This document shows positions 8,082 through 14,431 of a stretch of DNA of 28,685 nt, in pieces (the first letter of the stretch is position 1; every line of letters begins with the position of its first letter). Under the pieces are notes generated by a model. The model did no database searches. It was not told the origin of the DNA and saw only the letters and a list, made by a program, of their open reading frames with translations. Source of the DNA: a virus; IMG/VR virus record IMGVR_UViG_3300028581_000184, positions 1 through 28,685 of that record. One strand, written 5' to 3'. Both the position numbers and the translations under genes were made by a program.

Positions 8082-8110
8082 CAAAGATAGTACTTTTTTC
8101 TAAATACCAA
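8082..8110 (-). promoter_or_regulatory. Leftward promoter at the end of terL
   Basis: The minus strand carries TATCTTTG (complement of CAAAGATA at 8082-8089), a perfect Bacteroidota -7 box. A TTTG lies 18 bp upstream, inside the last codons of terL. Transcription would start near 8075, upstream of the terL terminator hairpin, and lead to the 92-aa gene. Confidence 0.55.
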
Positions 8111-9839
8111 AAATATATTTAAAGAAAGTCCATACACAATACCTTGCAGCATCAAAAGCATGGTTAAACTTACTATCCTTATCAGGCAAGTTAGTTAAAG
8201 TGCCACTATCATCTTTCACATAGCAATAATTCTGTTGCTCAACTTCCAAATCTTTATTCTTAATCAGATTTATATCAAACTTTTTCATCAATGCTATTCC
8301 AGGCACAATAGCTTTCCCTTTAACTTTTTGAAATATCCAATTGTACCCATTTTGTTGTGCTTTTATATTCAAATCGGTAGTAAATTGTTGTTCCTCTGCA
8401 CCCCCACGTCCTTTATAAATATCGGCTGTATCAGTTACAACGGTAATAGGCTCGATTGGCAATCCTTTGTCGATATGGTCGTATAAAGCAGTATTTGCTA
8501 TATCGGTAGCTATATCTTTTTCGTCAATACTTGGATATACCTTAGAATAAGCTAATATACGCTCTTTTCGTAGCTCGATTAGCTTGTTGTACCACTGCTC
8601 GCTATTTGCTTCAATATAACGCCTTTTCTCCTCTTGTAGTAGTGGCTTTTCTATCAAATCAAATAATAAATCGGAAGTTCCTGTTCGCTGGTAGCAAAGT
8701 AGCTCTATATACATATCAATGCCTATATTTCCACATTTTACAAGCGCACTAACATCATTTGAAAAACCATAATCCAACCCAAAATAGCAATTATCAACCT
8801 CGTCAGGGAATTTATCTACCCATTTAGCATTTTGAAATATAGCTCCATCCTGTCCGCTTGGTACGCCCTCTCCATAAGTAAGCCATTCAGACCTGTTTAT
8901 GGTGTTATTTTCCTCGTTCAAAGCGTTTGGCATCCTGTACAAATGATAGTCCTCCTCCTTGCAGTTCTCTGGTCGCTCCTCTTTTAGCCACTTTCTACGA
9001 ATGAAACCATCGAATTTTATAGGCGATTCCTCACTTTGGTAGTATCCTGCATACCATTTCTCTAAAGTAAAGCCTTCGGGAGCTTTATAGCGTTTCAAAT
9101 TACCAAATTGGTCGGATATGTCAACCTCGAAGATGCTATCTTTAAAGTCCCACGGGCATTGTGCCTCTGCATCCGCTTTTTGTCCTGTTGGTAGCCATTT
9201 ATTATCCAAATAGGTGGTTACAGGGTAATGGAAGTTAAAACGCTTAATTCCGTAGATATAATGCACTGATTGCTTCGGGTTCCAGTCAGCCATAGTAAGT
9301 AATTCTGTACGCCTTACGATAGAATAGAAAGCATGTGGATTTTTATTCTCTAATATCTCGTTGATAAATGCTATATCACATCCTGATGCTTCTTGGTCTC
9401 CCTCTGGCATACCCATAAAATCAATTGTATGTCCTTTGTAGCGGATAGCAGGCTTAGGCGATTCTACCTTTTCGTAGTCGCCACTCATTTCATATTTTCC
9501 AGTCTTTTTGTTTCTACGCTGTTCCATAGGTAGTAGTCCTATCCTATCAAACTCTTTTATAAAATCTTTTAGCGTTTTACGTGAATCTACTGAAGTGTTA
9601 CGGTAAACAATGATATACAGCTTTTTCGGGTTGGCAGATGCTGGGTCGGCATAGTACTCCATAAAGCGAAGCGATACCTGCGCTACTGAAACGGTTTTAC
9701 CGCTACGACTGCCCCCACCAATGAGTATCACAGGTTTTGTTTGGTCGCCAGTGTTCGGGTCGGGTCTATTCCTATTCGCCAAGTACAACGTGAAAATGTA
9801 CTCGTGCAAATAGTTCTTTGTCATTTTTACTATTGGCAT
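8100..9839 (-). CDS. terL: Terminase large subunit
   Basis: 579 residues; ATP-driven packaging motor and headful/cos nuclease. Walker A is GGGSRSGKT at residues 41-49 and the Walker B-like segment is CDIAFINE at about 154-161. The coupling region is TMADWNP near 182-188. The C-terminal RNase H-like nuclease domain begins with YFGLDYGFSND (Asp356 a likely metal ligand) and ends with KFNHAFDAARYC, which supplies another conserved Asp. Length is usual for the family. It is the last gene of the terS-to-terL operon and is followed by an intrinsic terminator. The small subunit lies some 3 kb upstream. Confidence 0.92.
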   Translation of the reverse strand: MPIVKMTKNYLHEYIFTLYLANRNRPDPNTGDQTKPVILIGGGSRSGKTVSVAQVSLRFMEYYADPASANPKKLYIIVYRNTSVDSRKTLKDFIKEFDRIGLLPMEQRRNKKTGKYEMSGDYEKVESPKPAIRYKGHTIDFMGMPEGDQEASGCDIAFINEILENKNPHAFYSIVRRTELLTMADWNPKQSVHYIYGIKRFNFHYPVTTYLDNKWLPTGQKADAEAQCPWDFKDSIFEVDISDQFGNLKRYKAPEGFTLEKWYAGYYQSEESPIKFDGFIRRKWLKEERPENCKEEDYHLYRMPNALNEENNTINRSEWLTYGEGVPSGQDGAIFQNAKWVDKFPDEVDNCYFGLDYGFSNDVSALVKCGNIGIDMYIELLCYQRTGTSDLLFDLIEKPLLQEEKRRYIEANSEQWYNKLIELRKERILAYSKVYPSIDEKDIATDIANTALYDHIDKGLPIEPITVVTDTADIYKGRGGAEEQQFTTDLNIKAQQNGYNWIFQKVKGKAIVPGIALMKKFDINLIKNKDLEVEQQNYCYVKDDSGTLTNLPDKDSKFNHAFDAARYCVWTFFKYIFGI

Positions 9840-9840
9840 A

Positions 9841-10038
9841 TTATCGCTTTTTTATTATCACTCCTTCAACTCTGTCAAACAAATGCCTATAATTGAAATA
9901 TCCTTCTTTTTTGCCATCTTCATAGCATTTTTCAGCATCTTCTAAAGTGTCAAAATCATTTGTACAATCTTCAAGACCGCCTTCGGGATAAAATTCTTTG
10001 AACTCAAAAACCATGTATCGTTTAAATTTTCTGTCCAT
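9841..10038 (-). CDS. Small acidic hypothetical protein
   Basis: 65 residues, MDRKFKRYMVFEFKEFYPEG followed by an acidic middle (DCTNDFDTLEDAEKCYEDGK) and a basic end (GVIIKKR). The beta-strand/helix/beta-strand look (YMVFEF...DTLEDAEKCYEDG...GVIIKKR) is common among small phage proteins of unknown function. It ends 1 nt before the terL start, so it is coupled to terL translation. No function can be assigned. Confidence 0.6.
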   Translation of the reverse strand: MDRKFKRYMVFEFKEFYPEGGLEDCTNDFDTLEDAEKCYEDGKKEGYFNYRHLFDRVEGVIIKKR

Positions 10039-10083
10039 TTTCTTAATATTTTAAAAGCGTGAGCCGAAACCCATGCTTGATTG

Positions 10084-10323
10084 TTAAATTACTCCCTCCA
10101 ACTCTTTTTTAAGGCGTTCGATTTCAGATTGTAGTTCTTTATTCTCTTCTTCTTTCCGTCTTAAAATAACATTCTTATTATACAACATTTCACCTATTCT
10201 CCTTATGTTTTCGTTTAAAAAGTGAATTTGAATATCGTTTTCTCTTAACTGGTTTTTATAATCAAAATTATTCTTTAATGCTAAATCCATTAAATCATAA
10301 TATCCTTTTCTACTTATCCACAT
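10084..10323 (-). CDS. MWIS-type coiled-coil protein, copy 2
   Basis: 79 residues. It begins MWISRKGYYDLMDLAL, which matches the start of its upstream neighbour (MWISKERYNELEF), and then becomes a long helix. The last ~25 residues (RRKEEENKELQSEIERLKKEL) form a strong leucine-heptad coiled coil. The shared N-terminus points to a tandem duplication or a conserved targeting motif. It probably oligomerises. The role is unknown. Confidence 0.6.
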   Translation of the reverse strand: MWISRKGYYDLMDLALKNNFDYKNQLRENDIQIHFLNENIRRIGEMLYNKNVILRRKEEENKELQSEIERLKKELEGVI

Positions 10324-10331
10324 AATCTTAT

Positions 10332-10730
10332 TTATTTTGATGGTTCTTTGTAATAATTTTTCGTTTTATCTACAATTTCAAGGATGTCTCTTATTGTAAG
10401 TTTTTTAGCATGCGCCTCCAATACAACGCTTTCTATTCTTTCAAGCATGATATAAAACTCACGAATTAAATCTTTATCAGATTTTTGTTCGGTAGCGTTA
10501 TTCTTCTTATAAAGTTCAAAATGCAACCGCATATTTTCCTTTTCCAAGCGGTCTAAACGACTAAAAACGTAGTCAACGCACTCTTTGTTTAGTTGTCTAC
10601 TATGGTCTTTAGGCGTTTCTTCGTAAAAATTACTCAATGAATCAATTTTTGACAATAAATCTAAGTTCCTGTTTCTTAAAACTGTGTTCTTGAACTCTAA
10701 CTCATTGTATCTTTCTTTACTTATCCACAT
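10332..10730 (-). CDS. MWIS-type coiled-coil protein, copy 1
   Basis: 132 residues. It shares the N-terminal MWIS(K/R)xxY motif with the next gene, then is helical and charged through most of its length (leucine heptads around 20-40 and 70-85), ending with KTKNYYKEPSK. It lies 8 nt upstream of its paralogue in the same operon. The product resembles small coiled-coil proteins found near terminase genes in Bacteroidota phages. No enzymatic motif; function unknown. Confidence 0.6.
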   Translation of the reverse strand: MWISKERYNELEFKNTVLRNRNLDLLSKIDSLSNFYEETPKDHSRQLNKECVDYVFSRLDRLEKENMRLHFELYKKNNATEQKSDKDLIREFYIMLERIESVVLEAHAKKLTIRDILEIVDKTKNYYKEPSK

Positions 10731-10734
10731 AATC

Positions 10735-10998
10735 TTATTTTTTATATTTGCTTGTTACAGCGTGTTTGTACAATCTCTTTTGTAATATCAGATAGGCCGT
10801 TGCCTTAATAGGGTCATTTACAAATATCTTAAAATCTAACCCATAAAGCACCGTAAAGCGCATTCTAAAGATAGGTATTGTGATAAACCTACCTGTCCAC
10901 ACAGTATACTCCAATATCGGAACGAGGTTCGGGTCATAACCAACAACCTCATTCTCGATATAGTACCACTTCTTTAATTTACGATAAAGCCGTTTCAT
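10735..10998 (-). CDS. Small basic hypothetical protein
   Basis: 87 residues from the ATG giving MKRLYRKLKKWYYIENEVVG. A TTG nine codons upstream would extend it but deepen the overlap with the preceding gene. The sequence is basic at both ends with a hydrophobic, aromatic middle (RFITIPIFRMRFTVLYGLDF), which could sit against a membrane but is not a clear transmembrane helix. It overlaps the 131-aa gene upstream by 20 nt. Not recognised. Confidence 0.5.
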   Translation of the reverse strand: MKRLYRKLKKWYYIENEVVGYDPNLVPILEYTVWTGRFITIPIFRMRFTVLYGLDFKIFVNDPIKATAYLILQKRLYKHAVTSKYKK

Positions 10999-11374
10999 AC
11001 TTCTTTCTTTTTTCAGCTTCAACAACTTGTTTCAAACTTTTCCAACATTTATCGCCTACGCTCCAGAACTTATCAGCGAATACCTGTTCGTTCCATTTTT
11101 CGTGGTCAAAGGCTGTTATCTTGCCGAACATTGAACGATAATTACCATGCTCTACTTCTATCAGCCCCTCGTTAGAAAATGCGTAATTAAAGGCTTTTTC
11201 AAGGCTCTCAGCTTCAAAACGTTTATTACCCTTCCACTCTTCTTTAGGCTTTCGGAACATTGCCTTTTCTACATACGAGAAGATTACAGTTTTGTTTCCA
11301 CCATCTTCCTGTGCGTACCATTCGTAGCTGAATAGCTTGTCAAACTTCTTAAATGCTAATTCTTGTGCTGTCAT
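10979..11374 (-). CDS. Hypothetical protein with aromatic-rich core
   Basis: 131 residues, MTAQELAFKKFDKLFSYEWY at the start. It is rich in Trp, Phe and Lys (for example HEKWNEQVFADKFWSVGDKCW) and appears to be a compact soluble alpha/beta protein. It overlaps the stop of the lipoprotein gene by 4 nt (ATGA) and the downstream basic protein by 20 nt. No known family is recognised; phage accessory proteins of this size in the terminase operon are common. Confidence 0.55.
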   Translation of the reverse strand: MTAQELAFKKFDKLFSYEWYAQEDGGNKTVIFSYVEKAMFRKPKEEWKGNKRFEAESLEKAFNYAFSNEGLIEVEHGNYRSMFGKITAFDHEKWNEQVFADKFWSVGDKCWKSLKQVVEAEKRKKYETALS

Positions 11375-11643
11375 TGCTTTACATAAGTTTTTGTCGTTAC
11401 AAATTTATACATAGTAGTACCGTACTGCTCGGTATATATACCCTGCTTGCAGTACTCCTTTATCTCCTTTTCACTCATATCTAATACAACCTCTGTAGAT
11501 ACTCGTGTTTCTGTCCGAACCTTTATATTCGATACAGTATTCCACTGCTCAATACGTAAAGTGTTCGTTACCAACCAATCCTGATTAACCTCGCATGAAG
11601 TTAATGCCAACAATAAAATAGGAATTAATAATAGCTTTTTCAT
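11371..11643 (-). CDS. Phage-encoded lipoprotein
   Basis: 90 residues. MKKLLLIPILLLALTSC is a lipoprotein signal peptide with lipobox LTSC (Cys17), so the mature protein should be lipidated and anchored in the host envelope. The mature part (EVNQDWLVTNTLRIEQWNTV...) is beta-rich and ends KTYVKQ. Phage lipoproteins expressed from within the genome often block superinfection at the cell surface, so exclusion is a reasonable hypothesis. The sequence itself shows only the export and lipidation signals. It overlaps both flanking genes by 4 nt. Confidence 0.7.
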   Translation of the reverse strand: MKKLLLIPILLLALTSCEVNQDWLVTNTLRIEQWNTVSNIKVRTETRVSTEVVLDMSEKEIKEYCKQGIYTEQYGTTMYKFVTTKTYVKQ

Positions 11644-11855
11644 TTCTTTATAAATTTACCATCCTTACCATGCACAGGACTTAATCGCTGCACCTGTGAT
11701 TGCAGCTTTGATAACTCATTCATTAACCTGCCGTTGTGTAGGCGTAAGTTATATTTTTCGATTTGTAACTTTGAGTAATCTTGGTTGTAGATGTATTGCA
11801 TACGCTTTACTTCTCCTTCCAACTCCTTAATCCGTTTTGCCTTTTTTCCAAACAT
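11640..11855 (-). CDS. Small coiled-coil protein
   Basis: 71 residues, MFGKKAKRIKELEGEVKRMQ onward. It is nearly all helical, with a heptad pattern from about residue 8 to 58, a basic N-terminus and a GKDGKFIKK tail. The stop overlaps the start of the lipoprotein gene (4 nt). Such short coiled coils could act as spanin-like or Rz-like partners when next to a lipoprotein, but this one lacks a signal or membrane segment, so that role is not supported. Function unknown. Confidence 0.55.
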   Translation of the reverse strand: MFGKKAKRIKELEGEVKRMQYIYNQDYSKLQIEKYNLRLHNGRLMNELSKLQSQVQRLSPVHGKDGKFIKK

Positions 11856-11867
11856 AATAATTGATTT

Positions 11868-12047
11868 TTAAAATTTATACATATTGATAGTTTCTTCTAC
11901 TTGGTCATTTCTAATACTATATTCTAATACAGATATAGTATTAGATAATTTAAGAATAGTTCTATTATCATAATCTAACTTCGCTCTTAAAGAATCAATA
12001 ATTTCTTTTAATTCTTCATTTTTCTTCTTTAAATCAGCTAATTCCAT
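11868..12047 (-). CDS. 59-aa coiled-coil protein
   Basis: An ATG-started 59-codon frame, MELADLKKKNEELKEIIDSL, leucine-zipper-like over its first ~40 residues and ending NMYKF. It fills the gap between the coiled-coil gene at 11640 and the RepL-like gene, with 12-nt spacing on both sides. The genomic fit, heptad periodicity and lysine/glutamate composition match its operon neighbours. Its 3' end shares the sequence AAAATTTATAC with the 3' end of the upstream gene. No function can be assigned. Confidence 0.6.
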   Translation of the reverse strand: MELADLKKKNEELKEIIDSLRAKLDYDNRTILKLSNTISVLEYSIRNDQVEETINMYKF

Positions 12048-12059
12048 GTTGTTTTATTT

Positions 12060-12482
12060 TTAAAATTTATACTCGTTATATAACTTAATCTTTTCTCTTA
12101 CCTTACCAACACTACACTTAAACATAAACTGAGGATTTACCAAGAAGTCATCCCGACCAATACGCTTAATGTAATCATTACTACACAATGAACTTATTAT
12201 CGAAGTCAACTGCCTTTTACCTATATTCAATATCCGGCAAACATCATTCCTACGAACACTGCCCAAATAAACCGTCATGTCCTCATGGCTGCTCCAGTCC
12301 CACAACATCATCAATAAATTCTTCTCATTATTACCTAAAGCATAAAACCACTCCTTACCTAACGTTGTTCGTATCATAATAAAACTCTCTGTGTATTTAT
12401 TGGCATACAAACTATAATGTGAAACAACCTCACCTGTCAAGTGATTCTCTCTACTTACCTCTTTTATCCTTTGCTTTGCCAT
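12060..12482 (-). CDS. Winged-helix RepL-like protein
   Basis: 140 residues. The region from about 45 to 115 (NEKNLLMMLWDWSSHEDMTV, then RRNDVCRILNIGKRQLTSII, then NDYIKRIGRDDFLVNPQFMF) follows the helix-turn-helix and wing layout of plasmid RepL-type replication proteins. In those, a helix pair is followed by 'GFI.RIG.G.Y.INP..F'. The protein therefore probably binds DNA, either as a replication initiator or as a transcription regulator. Upstream, repeats of ATACACTATTTA and an inverted repeat are candidate binding sites. Family similarity is by pattern, not by a search. Confidence 0.65.
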   Translation of the reverse strand: MAKQRIKEVSRENHLTGEVVSHYSLYANKYTESFIMIRTTLGKEWFYALGNNEKNLLMMLWDWSSHEDMTVYLGSVRRNDVCRILNIGKRQLTSIISSLCSNDYIKRIGRDDFLVNPQFMFKCSVGKVREKIKLYNEYKF

Positions 12483-12565
12483 AATTCAACCGTAAATATA
12501 CACTATTTACAACAAATATGCACCATACATACACTATTTATTTCATACATATAGCAATAAATACC
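12483..12565. repeat. Operator/iteron-like repeats upstream of the RepL-like gene
   Basis: ATACACTATTTA occurs at 12498-12509 and 12529-12540 (31-bp spacing), and the first copy is nested in a perfect inverted repeat GTAAATA-N5-TATTTAC (12492-12510). The related ATACACTAT precedes the terS TATCTTTG box on the minus strand. These repeats are plausible binding sites for the adjacent winged-helix protein. Confidence 0.4.
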
Positions 12566-12883
12566 GTATAGTTAAATAACTAACTTATTGATACTCTGAT
12601 ACGGCTCTATCTTATTATTAGTCTATTGGTAGGAAAATAAACATAATACGTTAATTATTTTTAACTAAAAACATTTCGACAAAATCGGGCAAAAATTTGT
12701 GAATGGGATGTATTAGGGCACTCTTTTCTACCTGCGCCAAATGCCATAGGGGGTGCTATTCGAGTTAAGTACTACTTAATAAATGAAGTTTACATAATAT
12801 CAATTATATTACTACATTTATATTAACTATTAATCAATTGAATATAAGTACTTTACAAACACTATTAATACAGTATTGTAAGT
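12566..12883. other. Intergenic stretch with a GC-richer island before terS end
   Basis: No supported gene. Most of it is very AT-rich, but 12685-12770 is conspicuously GC-richer (GGGCACTC...CTGCGCCAAATGCC...AGGGGGTGC) and contains a GCAC/GTGC-ended inverted repeat. Its place beside the small terminase subunit makes it a candidate packaging (pac or cos) site, by inference. Bases 12849-12880 form an imperfect hairpin (CTTTACAA/TTGTAAG) just past the terS stop, possibly a weak terminator. Confidence 0.35.
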
Positions 12884-13429
12884 TTACATTTTTTCAGTTA
12901 ATTGTAAGTTGTTATTATTAACGTTATTGTTAATTACTGTATAGTCAGCACTAGTTAAATCAATTACCTGATTCCCAATATGCAAAGGCAGTGAGTTTAG
13001 AGTTACATTTGTGTCTACATGGACCGTTTCTGTCAGCCCGTTAATCCTGCTTACAATGTTACCGTTATACTCATTCAGGATAGCCCCCGAGATTTGATTC
13101 TGCTGAATATATTCGTGTACGTGTGCGAAGATAGTACGTAATTCATTGTTAATCTTAATACTTGTCTCATTCAATTCATTATCAAATTCTGCATTAAAAT
13201 AGTATTTAAATGTCTTGTAAGATACGCCGATATATAAGCAGAACTGTTGAATAGTAAGCGGACATTTTAAATATACACTTGTTTGTTCGCCCGTTTTAGG
13301 ATTAAGCATACGTTTCTCGAATGTTTGATTTTGTGCCCATTCCTTATATTCATTTACTTTAATAACGAGCTTCTCAGGCATATATTTGAAAGGAGCGCCC
13401 ACTTTTGCTTTGTATTCTATTTCATTCAT
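12884..13429 (-). CDS. terS: Terminase small subunit
   Basis: 181 residues; in this family it recognises the phage DNA and hands it to the large subunit. The order of motifs matches the Bacteroidota terminase small-subunit type: N-terminal GAPFKYMPEKL with VNEYKEWAQN, a helix-turn-helix segment TIQQFCLYIGVSYKTFKYY (about 59-77), and then the characteristic ISGAILNEYNGNIVSRINGL (about 114-133) before a variable Asn-rich tail. It is the first gene of the leftward packaging operon, directly behind a TATCTTTG promoter. Confidence is good, by pattern and by its place opening the operon that ends in terL. Confidence 0.8.
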   Translation of the reverse strand: MNEIEYKAKVGAPFKYMPEKLVIKVNEYKEWAQNQTFEKRMLNPKTGEQTSVYLKCPLTIQQFCLYIGVSYKTFKYYFNAEFDNELNETSIKINNELRTIFAHVHEYIQQNQISGAILNEYNGNIVSRINGLTETVHVDTNVTLNSLPLHIGNQVIDLTSADYTVINNNVNNNNLQLTEKM

Positions 13430-13448
13430 ACAATTATAATTTTGTGTG

Positions 13449-13456
13449 CAAAGATA
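13449..13456 (-). promoter_or_regulatory. Leftward promoter for the terS-terL operon
   Basis: The minus strand reads TATCTTTG (complement of CAAAGATA), a perfect Bacteroidota -7 box, about 20 bp before the terS ATG. The -33 region is AT-rich without a clear TTG at 19-20 bp. The operator-like repeats at 13499-13561 lie about 40 bp further upstream. Confidence 0.6.
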
Positions 13457-13498
13457 GTGTATATTTCTAAAATATATAACGTTAAAGTTTTTAAGTTG

Positions 13499-13561
13499 TA
13501 TATCGTTTATCGATAAAAGTTTATTATTTTCCGATAAAAGTTTATTATTATCTGATATTTG
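13499..13561 (+). promoter_or_regulatory. Tandem operator-like repeats between divergent promoters
   Basis: CGATAAAAGTTTATTATT occurs at 13511 and again at 13532, exactly 21 bp apart, with a degenerate third copy (TGATATTTG) near 13553. The first copy is embedded in a 21-bp sequence (13499-13519) identical to that in front of the portal gene at 7543-7563 on the other strand. Spacing of two helical turns suggests one protein bound repeatedly on the same face, controlling leftward terS and rightward transcripts. Confidence 0.6.
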
Positions 13562-13595
13562 AATGTTAAATGTTTGGTTAATAGTAATTTACCTA

Positions 13596-13626
13596 TTGTT
13601 TTGTGTTGATTATAACATTATCTTTG
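13596..13626 (+). promoter_or_regulatory. Rightward promoter of the central accessory operon
   Basis: TTG at 13596-13598, 20-bp spacer, TATCTTTG at 13619-13626: an almost ideal Bacteroidota promoter. Transcription from near 13633 would give a leader of about 187 nt before the first gene, containing the structured elements described below, and would end at the terminator near 15700. Confidence 0.75.
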
Positions 13627-13654
13627 TATCATAAAATTAAAACAAATAATCACT

Positions 13655-13712
13655 TAAACAAGCCGTTAGGAGCGGAGCCATTAAAACAGTCCGGTTCAAG
13701 TCCGGTGCAAAT
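13655..13712 (+). ncRNA. Structured leader segment A with GTTAGGAGCGG and T-arm-like hairpin
   Basis: The leader contains CCGTTAGGAGCGG (a CCG/CGG hairpin exposing TTAGGAG), repeated in front of the gene at 14021. Next comes CCGGTTCAAGTCCGG, a 4-bp stem with a 7-nt loop TTCAAGT, identical in form to a tRNA T-arm loop. No acceptor, D or anticodon arm can be drawn, so it is not a tRNA. A shared leader module or an RNA control element is likely; the class is not recognised. Confidence 0.4.
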
Positions 13713-13723
13713 TTTTAATTTTA

Positions 13724-13790
13724 TGCCTGTAAATATTGGCTTATTTGCAGGCTGCAAAACATCAAATACTATTATTTGATAGAATTTAAT
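13724..13790 (+). ncRNA. Structured element B, copy 1
   Basis: Stem GCCTG (13725-13729) / CAGGC (13748-13752) with an 18-nt loop, an 8-nt linker ending CAAAAC, an 8-bp hairpin ATCAAATA-CTAT-TATTTGAT (13761-13780), then AGAATTTAA. A second copy at 14353 has the same lengths and a compensatory base change in the first stem. It lies just upstream of the 54-aa membrane protein gene. Confidence 0.6.
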
Positions 13791-13819
13791 AACAATTAAT
13801 CAATTTAAAAATTACAATC

Positions 13820-13984
13820 ATGTACACAAAATTAATGTTTCTTTGCTGCAGCGTGGCAAGCGTACTATCTTTAATTTACGCTATTATTAATGAAAATACA
13901 AGCAGTTATATCCTTGTGCTTTTCTTTTTCGTATGTGCCTTATTTTTCGGAGCCGGTTACAAAACAGACAATTCTAAATTATAA
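13820..13984 (+). CDS. 54-aa protein with two membrane segments
   Basis: ATG-started frame of 54 codons, MYTKLMFLCCSVASVLSLIY onward. Two hydrophobic helices are evident, about residues 5-23 and 30-47, joined by a short polar turn (NENTSS) and ending with a charged YKTDNSKL tail. It is the first gene of the rightward operon and has an AT-rich leader directly behind structured element B. Small two-helix membrane proteins expressed early by phages often alter the host envelope or block other phages, but the sequence gives no proof of that. Confidence 0.6.
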   Translation: MYTKLMFLCCSVASVLSLIYAIINENTSSYILVLFFFVCALFFGAGYKTDNSKL

Positions 13985-13992
13985 TCATTTAA

Positions 13993-14018
13993 AACAGTCC
14001 GTTAGGAGCGGCACCAAG
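13993..14018 (+). repeat. Leader motif A, copy 2
   Basis: ACAGTCCGTTAGGAGCGGCACC repeats two parts of the first leader (AAAACAGTCCG and CCGTTAGGAGCGG). It sits just before the ATG at 14021, with GGAG 14 nt upstream of it. The CCG-TTAGGAG-CGG hairpin would present a Shine-Dalgarno-like AGGAG in its loop, a possible translational control site. Confidence 0.45.
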
Positions 14019-14020
14019 GT

Positions 14021-14347
14021 ATGAAATTACAAACCTCAAAAAAAACTATTAAAAACGGTTTTAATACTGTTATTTCAATTGGATATTGCAACGCACAATA
14101 TCTTTTATATTATAAAATACCTTTTGCTTATTCAGCTGGAAATTATGGCTGGTCGTGTGATTATTATCAAATAGGTGCAAAATGTATTTGTACCGGTTAC
14201 AGTCCTTTCGGTATTCAGCCGGATTACAAGTTATTGAATGATTTGGAAAATCAAGCAAACAGCATTGCACATAATAATCGGTATACATACGATGATAAGG
14301 TCAAATTAATTGATTTATTGCTTATTGAGTTATTAAACTCAATTTAA
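14021..14347 (+). CDS. Hypothetical phage protein with YYKIPFAYSAGNYGW motif
   Basis: 108 residues. The core segment YYKIPFAYSAGNYGWSCDYY followed by CTGYSPFG looks like a conserved small domain of Bacteroidota phage proteins. It is followed by a helical C-terminus (YDDKVKLIDLLLIELLNSI). Three cysteines lie close together (about residues 45-56). It lies between leader motif A copy 2 and element B copy 2, so its translation is probably under RNA control. Biochemical function unknown. Confidence 0.55.
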   Translation: MKLQTSKKTIKNGFNTVISIGYCNAQYLLYYKIPFAYSAGNYGWSCDYYQIGAKCICTGYSPFGIQPDYKLLNDLENQANSIAHNNRYTYDDKVKLIDLLLIELLNSI

Positions 14348-14352
14348 ATCTA

Positions 14353-14419
14353 TGCCGGTGTACATTGAACCGTTATCCGGCTACAAAACATCAAATAATA
14401 GTATTTGATAGAATTTAAA
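14353..14419 (+). ncRNA. Structured element B, copy 2
   Basis: Stem GCCGG (14354-14358) / CCGGC (14377-14381) with an 18-nt loop, an 8-nt linker ending CAAAAC, an 8-bp hairpin ATCAAATA-ATAG-TATTTGAT (14390-14409), then AGAATTTAA. Compared with copy 1 the fourth pair changes from T-A to G-C and the tetraloop is reversed. Lengths are the same, supporting a conserved RNA fold. It precedes the 191-aa gene. Confidence 0.6.
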
Positions 14420-14431
14420 AAATCAAAATAA

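Noticed and set aside
8062-8101. 12-codon frame after an AT-rich leader on the plus strand
   Set aside because: Overlaps the minus-strand promoter and terL end; no rightward promoter.
12703-12768. 21-codon Cys-rich frame in the GC-rich island
   Set aside because: Very short and without a leader or coupling; more likely noncoding packaging or regulatory DNA.
13655-13712. tRNA or cobalamin riboswitch from GGTTCAAGTCCGGTGC
   Set aside because: No acceptor or D-arm, and too few conserved riboswitch segments.
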